Below the pieces are notes generated by a model that was not told the origin of the DNA, ran no database searches, and saw nothing but the letters and a program-made list of their open reading frames with translations. Source: Clarkia xantiana subsp. parviflora (Eukaryota > Streptophyta > Magnoliopsida > Myrtales > Onagraceae). From it: DNA of 64,000 bases. Below, piece by piece: positions 11,458-22,801 of this stretch; the first letter of the stretch is position 1, and each line of letters starts with the position of its first letter. The stretch is from NCBI GenBank assembly GCA_036873135.1, contig JAPTYO010000011.1, positions 18,548,747-18,612,746 on the forward strand. Reading direction: 5' to 3'. A program made the translations under genes and the position numbers.

Positions 11458-12757
11458 CTAAACCCTACTCAATCCAAGTAGTTTTACACGCTTTTCGAAT
11501 ATCTCCCTGCGTAGGGGCTTAGTTAATGGGTCCGCAATCATATTATCAGTGGACAAGTATTCCATAGTGATTATACTGTCTTCTACCATAGATTTAGCAT
11601 GAAAATATTTCACATCAATGTGTTCGGTCCTACTACGGTACTTCGGATTCTTAACTGCCGCAATGGATGCCTGACTGTCAGAGAACACCTTCACAGGTTT
11701 ACTCTCGACGTCACCATTAAGCAGCGCAGTAGGAAGCCTTTTCGGCTAGACTTCTTCGTGCATTCTTAGAGAGAACTACGAATTCTGATTCCATCATTGA
11801 CAGCGCAACACAGGTTTGCTTCTTGCTCGTCCATGAAATGGCGGCTTTAGCGAGGAGGAACACTCCCCCTGTGGTGGACTTACGATCATCCGGATCGCCA
11901 CCATGGTCGGCGTCACTGTAACCGGTCAATTCTAACTTCCCGCCCTCATAGCACAGAGCATAGTTGGCAGTACCTTTCAGATAACGAATTATTCATTTTA
12001 CAGCCCTTAAATGTTGATAGCCAGGATCTGATTGGAAACGTGCTACTAGGCCCACGGCATAACAGACATCCGGACGGGTGCATTGCATGGCGTACATCAA
12101 ACTACCAACCATGCTTAAATATTTTGCACCCTTCATCTGTTCGCGCTCTGCCAGGTTCTTGGGGCCGTCACGTTTTGACAGTGCGCACCCAAATACCACC
12201 GGCGTATCCACGGGTTTGGCATCCTGTAATTTGAACATTTTCAACAGCTTGTTGATATAGGCTTCTTGAGACAGACACAATTTCCGGGTAGCCCGATCTC
12301 TAGCAATTTTAATGCCTAAGATATACGTGGCCTCTCCCATGTCTTTCTTCTCAAATACATATGCTAACCAGGACTTTGACTTATTCATGAAACTCATGTC
12401 GTTTGTAGCAATGAGTATGTCGTCCACGTATAAGGTTAAGATGACATACTTGGACTCGGAGGTCTTGTGATACGCGCACGGATCCCCGTGAAGATTCACG
12501 AATCCGTTTCCTACGATTTTCTCGTGGAATCTGCGGTACCATTGCCGAGACGACTGTTTAAGACCGTAGATGGACCTTTGGAGTTTACGAACTTTACGTT
12601 CGTTACCAGGAGTAATGAAACCCTCTGGTTGCTCCATGTAGATCTCTTCCTCCAGGTTTCCGTGGAGGAATGCGGTCCTAACATCCATTTGGTGCAGCTC
12701 GGGATCGAGACTTGCGACCAGGACCATTAATGGCCCTAACCGCGGTTTTACGCACAA
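11458..12757 (-). pseudogene. Copia pol: reverse transcriptase and RNase H (broken)
   Basis: Frames at 12757-11993, 11929-11717 and 11694-11458 are consecutive pieces of a Ty1/copia polymerase. The first has the copia RT landmarks QMDVRTAFLHGNLEEEIYM, IYGLKQSSRQWY and the catalytic YVDD (LYVDDILIA). The second carries the RNase H start GYSDADHGGDPDD, and the third SDSQASIAAVKNP with HIDVKYF and DPLTKPL. Breaks at about 11990 and 11700 separate the pieces, so no complete polyprotein can be made. The family acts by copying its RNA to DNA inside virus-like particles. Confidence 0.9.
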
Positions 12758-14724
12758 TCAGTGAGTTTCTCTTATCAAAGTCCACTCCGTGAATTGGGTA
12801 AGTCCTTTCGCAATAAGTCGGGTTGTTCGACCTTTTTCCATCAGTGGTAGCCTTACTTTATGGCTCACCTTATCCTTGCGCTCCTGTGGTTAGCAGGTAA
12901 ATCAACTATAGACTATAATGACTTTCATTTAGGCGATCTCACTCATTTATTATTTTCCTCAATTTCTCCACTTGATGTGTTTCCAATGCTTGTCAACTGT
13001 TTTTTTTTTTTCACCTTACTCAATAGGATACTTGCATTTTACTCTATTCTAGGCATTGCGAGTCCCATTTATTAGTCTGGTCTTTTCTCCAACTCGGAAT
13101 AATGCTTCTTATCGTAGCATCATTTCTATTGGGAACGATCCTCCCACTCGGAACAATGCTTCTTATCGGAACATTGTCTCTATTGGGAACAAGAGCAGTG
13201 CTAGGACCTTGACTTGCAACTTTCCTATACCTCTTTGTCTTGGGGTTTTACTTCCGAGATGCATTCCTTGATCACTAGGATCTGGAACCAAGTATGGTTG
13301 GTTCACTCTTATTGGAAACAATGGGTATTTTAGGTAGTTGTGTCATTCCTAGTTTAGCTATATGACCATCAGGTTCAACTTGATTCGTCTCAACATCAAC
13401 AGTATTTACGTGTGGTAAGGTTTATTCCTCCCACTGGATTTACTATCAAAATGTTCTCATTCTCATTTACCATGTCATTGACTTGAGTTTCTGGTTCAAA
13501 TCTGCTCCGTTTTGATCACGACTTCGTTGATTGAAACTGTTCATGCATTTGGAAAATTCGCCCTCTTAGTGATGTAACGTCTCATGTTCGACCTCGACAC
13601 CATTTTATAATCAAGCTGTAAACAGGTATTTTCTAAGAGTAACGGACGTACTCTTGTCCTAAATACGTGTTTATTGCACTCTGGTTTCATTCGGCTCCTT
13701 TATGAAAGATGGAGCAAATTAATGTCACATGGTGATATGATTTAACTCATTATCACCTTTCAGCTATAATGCGACGTACCTTGCCGATATCAATGTAACA
13801 CAGTTTTACATTTATGTGGATCATCTTTCATCATCCCATAGGGAACCTTTGATAGAATGAATCCAACATTATACAAACTGTGCTTCTTGACGTGTGTCTT
13901 TTAACTTGAATGCCTAGCCTGACCTATCCTTCAAGGCTAATGGAAGGAAAATCATTTAACCAACTTCATCTTTCTTCGTTTGTTAACTTATTTCAGAGAT
14001 TTTATCCCATCTCTGAACTGAGCGTTTTAGGTTTTCACCTTATGCATCAGTTGATACTTTTACAAGGTCGTGGTAGCTTTTGAAGCCTCTACTAATGTAA
14101 ATGTTATCAATAAGTTGTTTCCGAGGGAATGCAAACGAAAATTCAGCACATCATTATTCAAACACTTCATTGTTAAATTCATTTTATGAAAACGATGTGT
14201 TCCGTCTGCCGAGGTCCACTTGCGCAAGGCGCAATTTACTATGGGGTTTAAACCCTTGGTTAAATCGTTTCATTTCTGAATTTAATTCAATTTAATCCAA
14301 TCGGTTTCAAACATGATCATCATTACAGTTTATTTCATTCAATGGAGTAATAATAAACAAAATAATATTTATAACCAATGCGTCAAACAGCTAATTAAAA
14401 GGATCAAATAGCTTGAGGAATGATAATCAATACTATGACTGAGCATTTGTCATATGCTCATAACAAACGTTTCCTTTATTTCAAGAAACATTATTATCAT
14501 CATGTATTTTATTCTGAAAATCAAGAAGAGGTTCATTTAGCAAAGCAAATAAAGATAAAGTCTTTCATTCAATCTTTATATCTTCGGGGCAAGTTCCTCA
14601 GGTTTGTGCTTGTTCTCCTTCTCGGTTCTGTAATCAATACAGATAAATTGAATTACTCTGGAGTAAGAGGAGTCCTAGAAGAACTTATGAGGTTATCATT
14701 ATTCTTCAGCACGTACCTTGGGAG
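12758..14724 (-). other. Degraded protease/integrase region of minus-strand copia
   Basis: This stretch lies between the gag zinc knuckle and the RT and so should encode protease and integrase, but no frame longer than about 70 codons reads well on the minus strand. Near 13080-13200 are two or three imperfect ~60-bp repeats containing aatgcttcttatcg. Their inverse counterparts are in the outer copia at 37870-37990. Confidence 0.6.
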
Positions 14725-15501
14725 GGTTTGTGCAGGCAATAACAAGGTGTCCTTTCACTCCACACCTAAAACACGTTCGAGTTACCTCTTTACGTGTCTG
14801 TTTTGCTTGACTTTTCTTGCCTCCAAATTACTTTCGCTTGAACTTCTTCTGAGGTTTTGGAGCTAAAAGTTTATTATCCTTAAAATGAAGTCCATTTCCT
14901 TTATTCTTGCACTTACCCTTTTGCTCAGCCTGGTTCGAGGATGCAAGATGCATTTATGCTCTTGGCTTTTCAGCCTTGAGGCCATCCTCTTCTAGCTCGA
15001 GATGAACTCGCACTTTCTCGAGGTCATCGAGTTGAGTGGCATGGGTAAGGTGCATTTTCATGCTATTCCAAGAGTCAAACAAAGATCGAATTACGCATTG
15101 GACCTTTTGTTCGTCGGTCAGGATTTCTCCTGCCTCCTTGAGTTCAGCAAGCATGTTAGACATATGTCTTATATGCTCCTTCATTGTGTGCTTAAGACCG
15201 TTCCACAAGTCCATGGCAGACTCATAGTGATCATATCCACATAGTATGTCATCCTCAAGCAAGACAACAAGGCAGAACGAATTTCCTGGTCCTTTGCATC
15301 CCATTCATCATGGAACTTCTTCAGTTCGTTCGTGAGGTCTCCCTCCGGCCTGACTTTCTTCGTAGTCAGATGCTCCAAACCTCTCATTTCGGTGATTACC
15401 ATCCCTGCGCGCTTAGTCCAGATCTTATAATTGTTGCTGTTCAACATCACCCCCTTATTCATTTGGGAGATGACTTTGCTGATCGCAGCCATGACTAACA
15501 C
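14725..15501 (-). pseudogene. Copia gag with zinc knuckle (broken)
   Basis: On the minus strand the frame from 15501 starts MLVMAAISKVISQMNKG and has the NNYKIWTKRA pattern typical of the N-terminal region of copia gag (UBN2-type). A second frame, 15304-14954, continues with HYESAMDLWNGLKHTMKEHI, the helical body of the domain. The two frames overlap, so a frameshift lies near 15200. At about 14790-14740 a CX2CX4HX4C zinc knuckle (CFRCGVKGHLVIAC) can be read. Gag packages element RNA; this copy is broken. Confidence 0.8.
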
Positions 15502-17596
15502 ATCGATGATTATGCAAGAATCAGGGAGACAATAACATTTTGAGAAAGAATTGCATACATCAAATACCTATTAAGATGGAATCCGACAAATAATGATTCC
15601 TCAGTCATCTAAACCAACCGACCACCAGTAAACCAATGGAAGATGGCTGTGAAAGAGTTCACACTATCGTCGTCTTCTATCTAATAGATCAGTCTCTTAA
15701 AACGGTTTTAATCGCAAATTACCGGAACGGGAATTTTAAAATAAGCATACCTGATATTGGCTTTCCCAATGCCCTTTTGTTGGAAAATCATTCCGATGAA
15801 TTCACTCATGCATACATAATTCTACTATCCATGTAAATAATCATATGCCAGTAACATTCATCATACATACCACACACATGCTTACGCGTCATGCGTGTAA
15901 TGTTCCGAGGAACTCATGCTTGCATTCATAATTCTACTTACAAGTAAATTATCAAATGTAACTTCATCCTCAACATTCTATCATACGTGTCAAACATGTA
16001 ACATTCACATCAATCATATATATTTGGCGACTGGTTTTCGGTTTTAAAATAATTTTAAACATTAGGGGATGATTTGCAATTCATGCTAATATTCAATTAC
16101 GCAACATTCTAGACATGAATTCTAGGCATTTACAACCATCACAGCATGTCTATCCTAGTGCGCATTCCATATATTTAACCAGGGCTCCGCCCACAACATG
16201 CAATTTCCAGCTAGCTTGACTATGTCAAGACAACATTTCTAATCATGCATCAATATATATAATGAATAATAAACGATTGCAATTCAGCCCTCTAATTAAT
16301 CCAGTCCCGAAAACATGTATCTCCGAGATCCAACCCCATAATCGAAACAATGCATAAAGGTTAGCAACCCTATAAGCACTGTGTAGTCCATTTCGAGGTT
16401 CAAAGACATTTGGATTTTAAAACTTGACCTCCCTATTTTAATTGACTTGAATTCGGTTTAAAAAACATTGTTCGGTTCAGTCAATTTCAGTCCGGTTCGG
16501 TTCAGAAAATCCTGTCCAGTCCGGTCCGGAAAATCCGGTTCGGTTCGGCAAAATCCGGTTCGACCCGGTTTTTAATTTTAAAATCTGGTTCGGTCCGAAC
16601 CGGTCCAAGAAAATAGGGTTCGGTTCAACACTCAAAACCGGTTTGGTTAGATCCACTTAATTACCCCGGTCCGACCCAAATGGATCGAACCGATTGAGAA
16701 AATCCGGTTCGGTTTTATTCCGTTCCGGTTTAACATATTGGACCGGCCTAATAATTAAAATTTGAAAGGTTGGGCAGAAATGCTTACTTGTGGCCCAAGT
16801 AGGGTTTTAAAGTCCAAAAATATTTAACTTGATCACCAAGTAACATTAATTATATAAAATAATTTTCAATATTAAATATATATATATATATATTTCACAC
16901 CAAACACAAACATATATATATTTATTGATAACATTCTATCTATAAAATTAAATCAATCAACAATATATATATATATATATATGCATAATTCGGTTCAATA
17001 TATAATATATATATATATATTTATTGCCAATATCTTAAATAGGGTAACAAATATACTGACAATATATATTCTCAATCTTTTAGGTAACTAAATCTATCAA
17101 TAATATCTAAAACCCTATTTAAATATTTAGATATATTGATAGTGATATATATTTCTATACATTAATGTGAATCTATCATAATGTTCCTAATTATAGATAT
17201 ATTGTTACCTTAATTAAAAAATTAAAATATGGTAAACAATATTATTTTAATAATTTATATGTTTGTGACGAAATTTCTTTACTTGGTGACCAAGAAATTA
17301 AAAATATTACCTTGAAAATTGCTAGAATTTTCGGCACAAACACCTAATTAGGAACAAGTGGTTCAATTTTAAGATCAAATTTTAATAAGATATACAATCC
17401 AATGTTTGATTTAGATAAATATTACATTTTCTTGAAGATCATGAACATCAAATTAACCAAAAACATGAAAATTTCGGACCCATCATAAAACCCTTAAAAA
17501 TTCGAAAATTTTAAATCTTTTTACTTTAAAATTTTCAGTCCAAAATTAAAAAATTTCAAGAACACCAATTTATCAAAATCATGAACTCCTAACACA
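15502..17596 (-). other. Leader of minus-strand copia
   Basis: A long AT-rich leader between primer-binding site and gag with no gene. It contains (AT)n runs near 16880-17020 and a stretch at 16440-16740 made of variants of cggttcggtccgg. The same architecture in inverse is found at 18465-20590. Confidence 0.65.
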
Positions 17597-17610
17597 GGCT
17601 CTGACACCAT
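17597..17610 (-). promoter_or_regulatory. Primer-binding site of minus-strand copia
   Basis: On the minus strand, atggtgtcagagcc follows the LTR end directly. It differs by one base within the core from tggtatcagagc, the initiator-Met-tRNA-complementary site used by most plant copia elements. Confidence 0.75.
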
Positions 17611-18209
17611 TGTTAAATTACGAGGAGTAATCACTACGGAAACTTAAACATGGTATGTGCTAGTAATATCAATTACGCAGCGGAAAGTTTACACATACCT
17701 CAAAGTAACCGTAGTCCAAGATCCTTACTCGAGGGAGTTCGCGATCCTCCGGTCGGAACCCGTAGAAGTCCTTGTGAAAGAAGCCCTACGCGGTATAAGC
17801 TCCACAGCAAAGCCTCTGATCGATTCTTGGCAAAGGGATAGATCTCTCGAGAGTTTTCTCGAAAGCAATTTGGCACACCTTCGGTGAAGTACTTGGTGCG
17901 GCTGAACTTATAGTGTGGGGAGGAGGGTTTTTCTTTTTAAAACTCTCTTGTGAGGGAATTACGATTAACCCTAAAATTTCTCTAACACCTCTTATTTATA
18001 GGAGGAGTAAAGTGGATGAAAGTCCACTTTACCCCACCAAAAACTTTCGGCCGGCCTATGTATTTGGGGAGGCCAAATTTTGGGCCTCCCATGTCAATTG
18101 GGATTTGGGTCTAGCCCAATTACCATAATGTGACATTTACCCAAGTTCGTTAGGTAAACTATACATATTATGGGCTACCAATTACGGCGCCTATCACCAT
18201 ATGCTTACA
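17611..18209 (-). repeat. 5' LTR of minus-strand copia (about 599 bp)
   Basis: On the minus strand it starts TGTAAGCATATGG at 18209 and ends TTTAACA at 17611. A TATA box (tataaata, inverse at 17993-18000) sits where the promoter should be. It is the only full-length LTR of this family in the window and serves as the reference for recognising the truncated ones. Confidence 0.8.
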
Positions 18210-18450
18210 CGGAGATCTGTCCCCGTGCCAAGAATCGATCAGAGGCTTTGCTGTGGAGCTTGCACCACGTAGGGCTTCTCTAACAAGAACTTCTACGGGT
18301 CCCAACCGGAGGATCGTAAACTCCCTCTTAAGAGGATCTTGGGTCTACGGATCACCTTAAAGGTATGCGCGAAACTTCCGCTGCGTAATTCCGATTACTA
18401 GCATGTACCTTGTTTTAGTATCCGTAGGGATTACTCCCCGTAATCTAATA
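18210..18450 (+). repeat. 5' LTR remainder of outer copia (3' part)
   Basis: The stretch aligns with the last ~240 bases of the reference LTR in opposite orientation (shared ccaagaatcgatc, ggagcttgcacca, aaaggtatg). It begins abruptly at the tip of the minus-strand LTR, so about 300 bases of this LTR were lost at the junction. A mutated primer-binding site (gtagtattagagcc) follows at 18451-18464. Confidence 0.75.
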
Positions 18451-19150
18451 GTAGTATTAGAGCCTGTGTTAGGAGTTCATGATTTTGATAAATTGATGTT
18501 CTTGAAATTTAAAGATGAAAACCGAAAATTTTAAGAAGAGAAATTTAAATTTTCGATTTTTAGGGTTTTGGTTAAACCGAAATTTTCATGATGTTCTTGG
18601 TTAATTTGATGTTCATGATCTTCAAGAAAAGAGTAATATTTATCAAAATTAAACATTGGATTGTAGATCTTATTAAAATTTGATCTTAAAATTTAACCAC
18701 GTGTTCCCAGTTTTAGTGTTTTAGCCGAAACCCTAAGTAAATTACAATGTAAAATTTTAAATTTTTTAAGCACCAAGGGACAGAATTTTCGGCACAAATT
18801 TTAAATGATATTGTTTACCATATTTTAATTTTTAATTAAGGTAACAATATATCTATAATTGGGAACATTGGGATAGATTCACATTAATATATAGAAATAT
18901 ATACCACTATCAATATATCTAAATATTTAATAGGTTAAAGATATTATTAATAGATTTAACTGCCTAAAATATTGAGAAAATATATTGTCAGTATATTTGT
19001 TACCCTATTTAAGAAATTGACAATAAATAAATATATATACTATATATTGTGCCGATTTTTTTTTTTTAATATATATATATATATTGTTGATTGTCTTAAT
19101 CTTATAGATAGAATCTTGTCAATAAACATATATATGTTTTAGTTTGGCCG

Positions 19151-19223
<73 letters not shown>

Positions 19224-21855
19224 ATATTAAAAATTATTTTATATAATTAATGTTACTTGGTGGCTAAGTTAAATATTTTTTGACTTTAAAACCATACTTG
19301 GGCCACAAGTAAACATTTCGGCCCAACCTTTGAAATTTTAATTATTGGGCCGGTCCAATATGTCAAACCGGGACGGATTTAAATCGAACTGGGTTTTCTC
19401 AATCGGTTCGACCTAGTCGGGTCAGGTCGAACCGGGGTAATTAAGTTGATCTAACCGAACCGTTTTTGTGTGGTGAACCGAACCAAACCCTATTTTATTG
19501 GACCGGTTTGGACCGAAGCAGATTTTAAAATTTAAAATCGGACCGAACCAAACCGGATTTTAAACCGAACCGGATTATTAAGACCTGACCGAACCGGACC
19601 AAAATTGACTGAACCGAAATGATTTTCAAAACCGAATTCAAGTCAATTAAATAAAATAGGGTGGTCAAGTTTTAAAATCAGAATGTTTATGAACCTCTAA
19701 ATGGACTACACAGTGCTCGTAGGGTTGCTAACTTTTATGCCTTGTTTCGATTATGGGGATGGATCTCGGAGATACATGTTTTTGGGACTGGATTAATTAG
19801 AGGGCTAAACTGCAACTGTTTATTATTCAATATATATATTAATGCATGATTAGAAATGTTGTCTTGACTTAGTCAAGCTAGCTGGATATTGCATGTTGTG
19901 GGCGGAGCCGTGGTTAAATATATGGAATGCATACTAGGATAGACATGCTGTGATGGTTTGAAATGTTTAGGATTCATGTCTAGAATGTTGCGTAATTGAA
20001 TATAAGCATGAATTGCAAATCAGCCCCTAATGTTTGAAATTATTTTAAAACCGAAAACCAGTCGCCAAATATGCATGATTGTTGTGGAATTTTCATGTTT
20101 GACACGTATGCTAGAATGTTGAGGATGTAGTTGCATTTGATAATTTACATGGAAGTAGAATTATGTATGGAAGCATGAGTTCCTCGGAACATTAGAAGCA
20201 TGACGCGTAAACATGAATGTGGTTTGTTTAATGAATGTTACTTGTGTATGATAATTTACATGGTTAGTATAATTATATATGCAAGAGTGAATTCATCGGA
20301 ATATTTCCAAAATAAAAAGGGCCTTGGGAAAGCCAAGATCGGGCATGGTTGTTTTAAAATTCTCGTTCCGGTAATTTGCGATTAAAACCGTTTTAAAAGA
20401 CTGATCTATTGGATTGAAAACGGCGGCAATGTGAACTCTTTCACAACCATCTTCCATTGGTTTACTAGTGGTCGGTTGGTTTAGATGACTGAGGAATCAT
20501 TATTTTTCGGATTCAATCTTAATAGATATCTGATGTATGCAATTCTTTCTCAAAATGTTATTGTCTCCCTGATTTTTGCATAATCATTGATGTGTTAGTA
20601 TGAATTGGTTAATTTAGTGCGATTCGATATTCCTCGCAATCTTGATGATGTGAATCAAGACGAATAAAAGGAGTACATGTTGAACTCTCTACTATGATTT
20701 CGAAAAGTAGATAGGACAACTACAAATGAATATAAGTAGTCTGTATGATTTTTGACAATGAGAGACGAATGTAATAATTTGTTTCACCAAGCATGGGAGT
20801 AGGTTCTTTGATGATCTGAACGCATATGTGGTAATACATTCAACCTTGGTAAAAAGGGGGTTGAAGAAGGCTTCAATTACAACCAGGCAATGTTACAGCT
20901 TAGTATCCATTTGCATCCACCTCGGTGGACGCAAGGATGCAAAAGCTAAACGTTTCGGTTAAACGTGATGGTCTTCTCTCTTTTCATGGATGTTGGCGTA
21001 AAAACCGCATCTGATCTTCAGAATGAAAGGTCAACATGGAAAAGATGTATATGGTTGTCTGATATTGACAGGACTCAGTGACCTTGAGCCTAATCAAGTA
21101 TAGTAACCACAACAGTAAAAGGGAAACCTTCTCTGCTCGCCATACTGGGTTCAAAGAAGTCAACCATAATCCGCATATCATAGAGAGAACTGGACCATAG
21201 AGGTCTTATACAATAATCCGGTGGGTTAAACCATGTTGATTAAGTGCGTCTCAAGTACGCCTCCTAGGTCATGTGTATGAAGCGGTAAAATGTTTAATAC
21301 AGACACAGATCATTTGACGTGATTCACTTGTGAATTTACTCAGATGTGATGTTCAACATGGCTTATAGTTCTCGACCTTGTATGCGACAATCATGGATCG
21401 AATACGCGAACTTCAGATCAAGAACCATACCATTGTCATATATCAATCATTGTTCGTTTCAATTACTATAATTTTGGTTATTTCAAGATTTGAATTTATT
21501 GAATAAAGTAATTGTAGCTCGATTCGTAGCACAGTTTTCTTATCAATTTAATGGCCCAGTGAAAGAGGACGATCCGAAACGAAAATTCAAACCCACGGGT
21601 TTGGAACCAAATTTTTGGCCAGGTAAAAGTGGTCGAATAAAACGAAACGATTCAGGTACTCCGTCATCTCAGTCGGAAAAACTGAACTAAACATACACAT
21701 CGATTGCGTAGCTAGATCGAAAGATTTAGTATTTCTTTATTATCAGTACTCCATTGAATGAAATAAATTGTAATGATGATCATGTGTGAAACCGATTGGA
21801 TTAAATTAAATCAAATTCCGAAATGAAACGATTTGACCAAGGGTCAAAACTTCGG
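18451..21855 (+). other. Left internal half of outer copia (decayed leader and gag region)
   Basis: It is colinear in inverse with 14230-17610 of the minus-strand copia. Matches include agagcctgtgttagg after the primer site, the ggttcggacc-rich segment at 19320-19620, and aaatgaaacgattt just before the gypsy insertion. An uninterrupted (AT)n tract covers 19152-19220. The gag region (20600-21840) has the right length but no readable frame. It ends at TTCGG, the target duplicated by the gypsy insertion. Confidence 0.65.
19152..19220. repeat. (AT)n microsatellite
   Basis: About 34 uninterrupted AT dinucleotides inside the leader of the outer copia. Confidence 0.95.
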
Positions 21856-22007
21856 TGATGGATATACGCCCAATTTGAACCCGTTGACTCCCGAACCGTT
21901 GTATTTTTATCGTCACATTTATGATTGTAAATCGAAACTTCAACCCGGACACTTCGCGAGAACATCGACGGCTCGGACAGGGCCGAAGCGCCCGTCCGGC
22001 AGAGACG

Positions 22008-22265
22008 AACTCACCTAGGTGAGGTTGGGTGGCCACACCCGACCTCCCCTAGGGGAGATCGGGTCAGCCGACCCGATCTCCCCTAGGGGAGATCGGGTGG
22101 ACCAACCCGATCTCTCCTAGGAGAGATCGGGTCAGCCAACCCGATCTCTCCTAGGAGAGATCGGGTCGGCCAACCCGATCCCTCCTAGGAGGGATGGGGT
22201 TGGCCAACCCCACCCTCCCAAGGAGGGGTTGGGTGTCCTCACCCAACCCCTACCCTTGGGGGTCG
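22008..22265. repeat. Array of eight ~34-bp palindromic units in LTR
   Basis: Each unit is a self-complementary block of the type cccgatctctcctaggagag followed by atcggg, most centred on CCTAGG, joined by 6-8-bp linkers such as cagcca or tggcca. The outermost units are diverged (ctcacctaggtgag at the left, ccctacccttggggg at the right). The 3' LTR has seven units (36084-36306). The array lies upstream of the TATA box, in U3. Confidence 0.9.
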
Positions 22266-22430
22266 GATTTCTCCCCCCCCAAGGGCCCCGACACCATTTT
22301 CGGACTCCCACACTCGGTCCACTCCGCCTACCTTCTCTGAATCCTAAGGTCTTAATTATACGCTTAAAGGTTAATTAATTGCGTTTAAAGGCTAACGATG
22401 TCATTAAGCCACCTTAATGACACCGTTGCC

Positions 22431-22438
22431 TATAAATA
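22431..22438 (+). promoter_or_regulatory. TATA box of Tat LTR promoter
   Basis: The sequence tataaata in gcctataaatacccc lies about 320 bp before the end of the LTR. Initiation downstream would define the R region. The same sequence is in the 3' LTR. Confidence 0.7.
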
Positions 22439-22752
22439 CCCCACTTTCACCACTCATTGGAGAATCTTGGCCATTTGGACATTTTAGCTCTGACATCTCT
22501 CTAGCTTTATCTCTCTAGAAAAATACTGACTTAGGCATCGGAGAGGGTTCACCAGGCACCACCCCCCCCCCTCCGTGTCTGGTATTGCCCCTTCTGCAGG
22601 GTAGGAGGAGAGAAGAAGCAAAGGAAGGAAGGAAGGAAAGAAGAAGATAAGCTAAGGCAGAGCAGCTCAGGAACATCGGATCACACACATCCCCCGTAAG
22701 GAGTGAGATCAAAGCCGACCCCCTGTTGACCTAGATCTCATAACTTAACACT

Positions 22753-22770
22753 TGGCGCCGTCTGCGGGCT
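22753..22770 (+). promoter_or_regulatory. Primer-binding site of Tat gypsy
   Basis: The sequence ttggcgccgtctgcgggc starts two bases after the LTR end. TGGCGCC-type sites complementary to a tRNA 3' end are usual for Tat elements; I did not identify the tRNA. Confidence 0.65.
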
Positions 22771-22801
22771 TCGGACAGAAAGCCTAACTATCACTAGCAA
22801 G

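Larger units (their letters stand above)
10252..18209 (-). mobile_element. Minus-strand Ty1/copia element inside the outer copia's LTR
   Basis: Reading on the minus strand, a 5' LTR (18209 down to 17611) is followed by a primer-binding site, gag (15501-14725), a degraded protease/integrase region, reverse transcriptase and RNase H (12757-11458) and a 3' tail. The 3' LTR is reduced to its first ~70 bases at 10252-10322. Pol homology and LTR similarity place it in the same family as the outer copia. The internal sequences of the two copies are clearly diverged, so they are not products of one recent event. No target duplication for this copy can be recovered, because the host LTR lost its central part at the junctions. 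Confidence 0.75.
21856..22750 (+). repeat. 5' LTR of Tat gypsy (895 bp)
   Basis: It starts TGATGGATATACGCC and ends CATAACTTAACA. It holds an eight-unit palindrome array (22008-22265), a TATA box at 22431-22438 and a C-run near 22560-22572. The 3' copy is at 35932-36796. Confidence 0.92.

Noticed and set aside
20984..21181. Minus-strand frame of 65 codons in the outer copia
   Set aside because: It lies in the decayed gag/protease part of a plus-strand element, in the wrong orientation, and does not resemble retroelement proteins.
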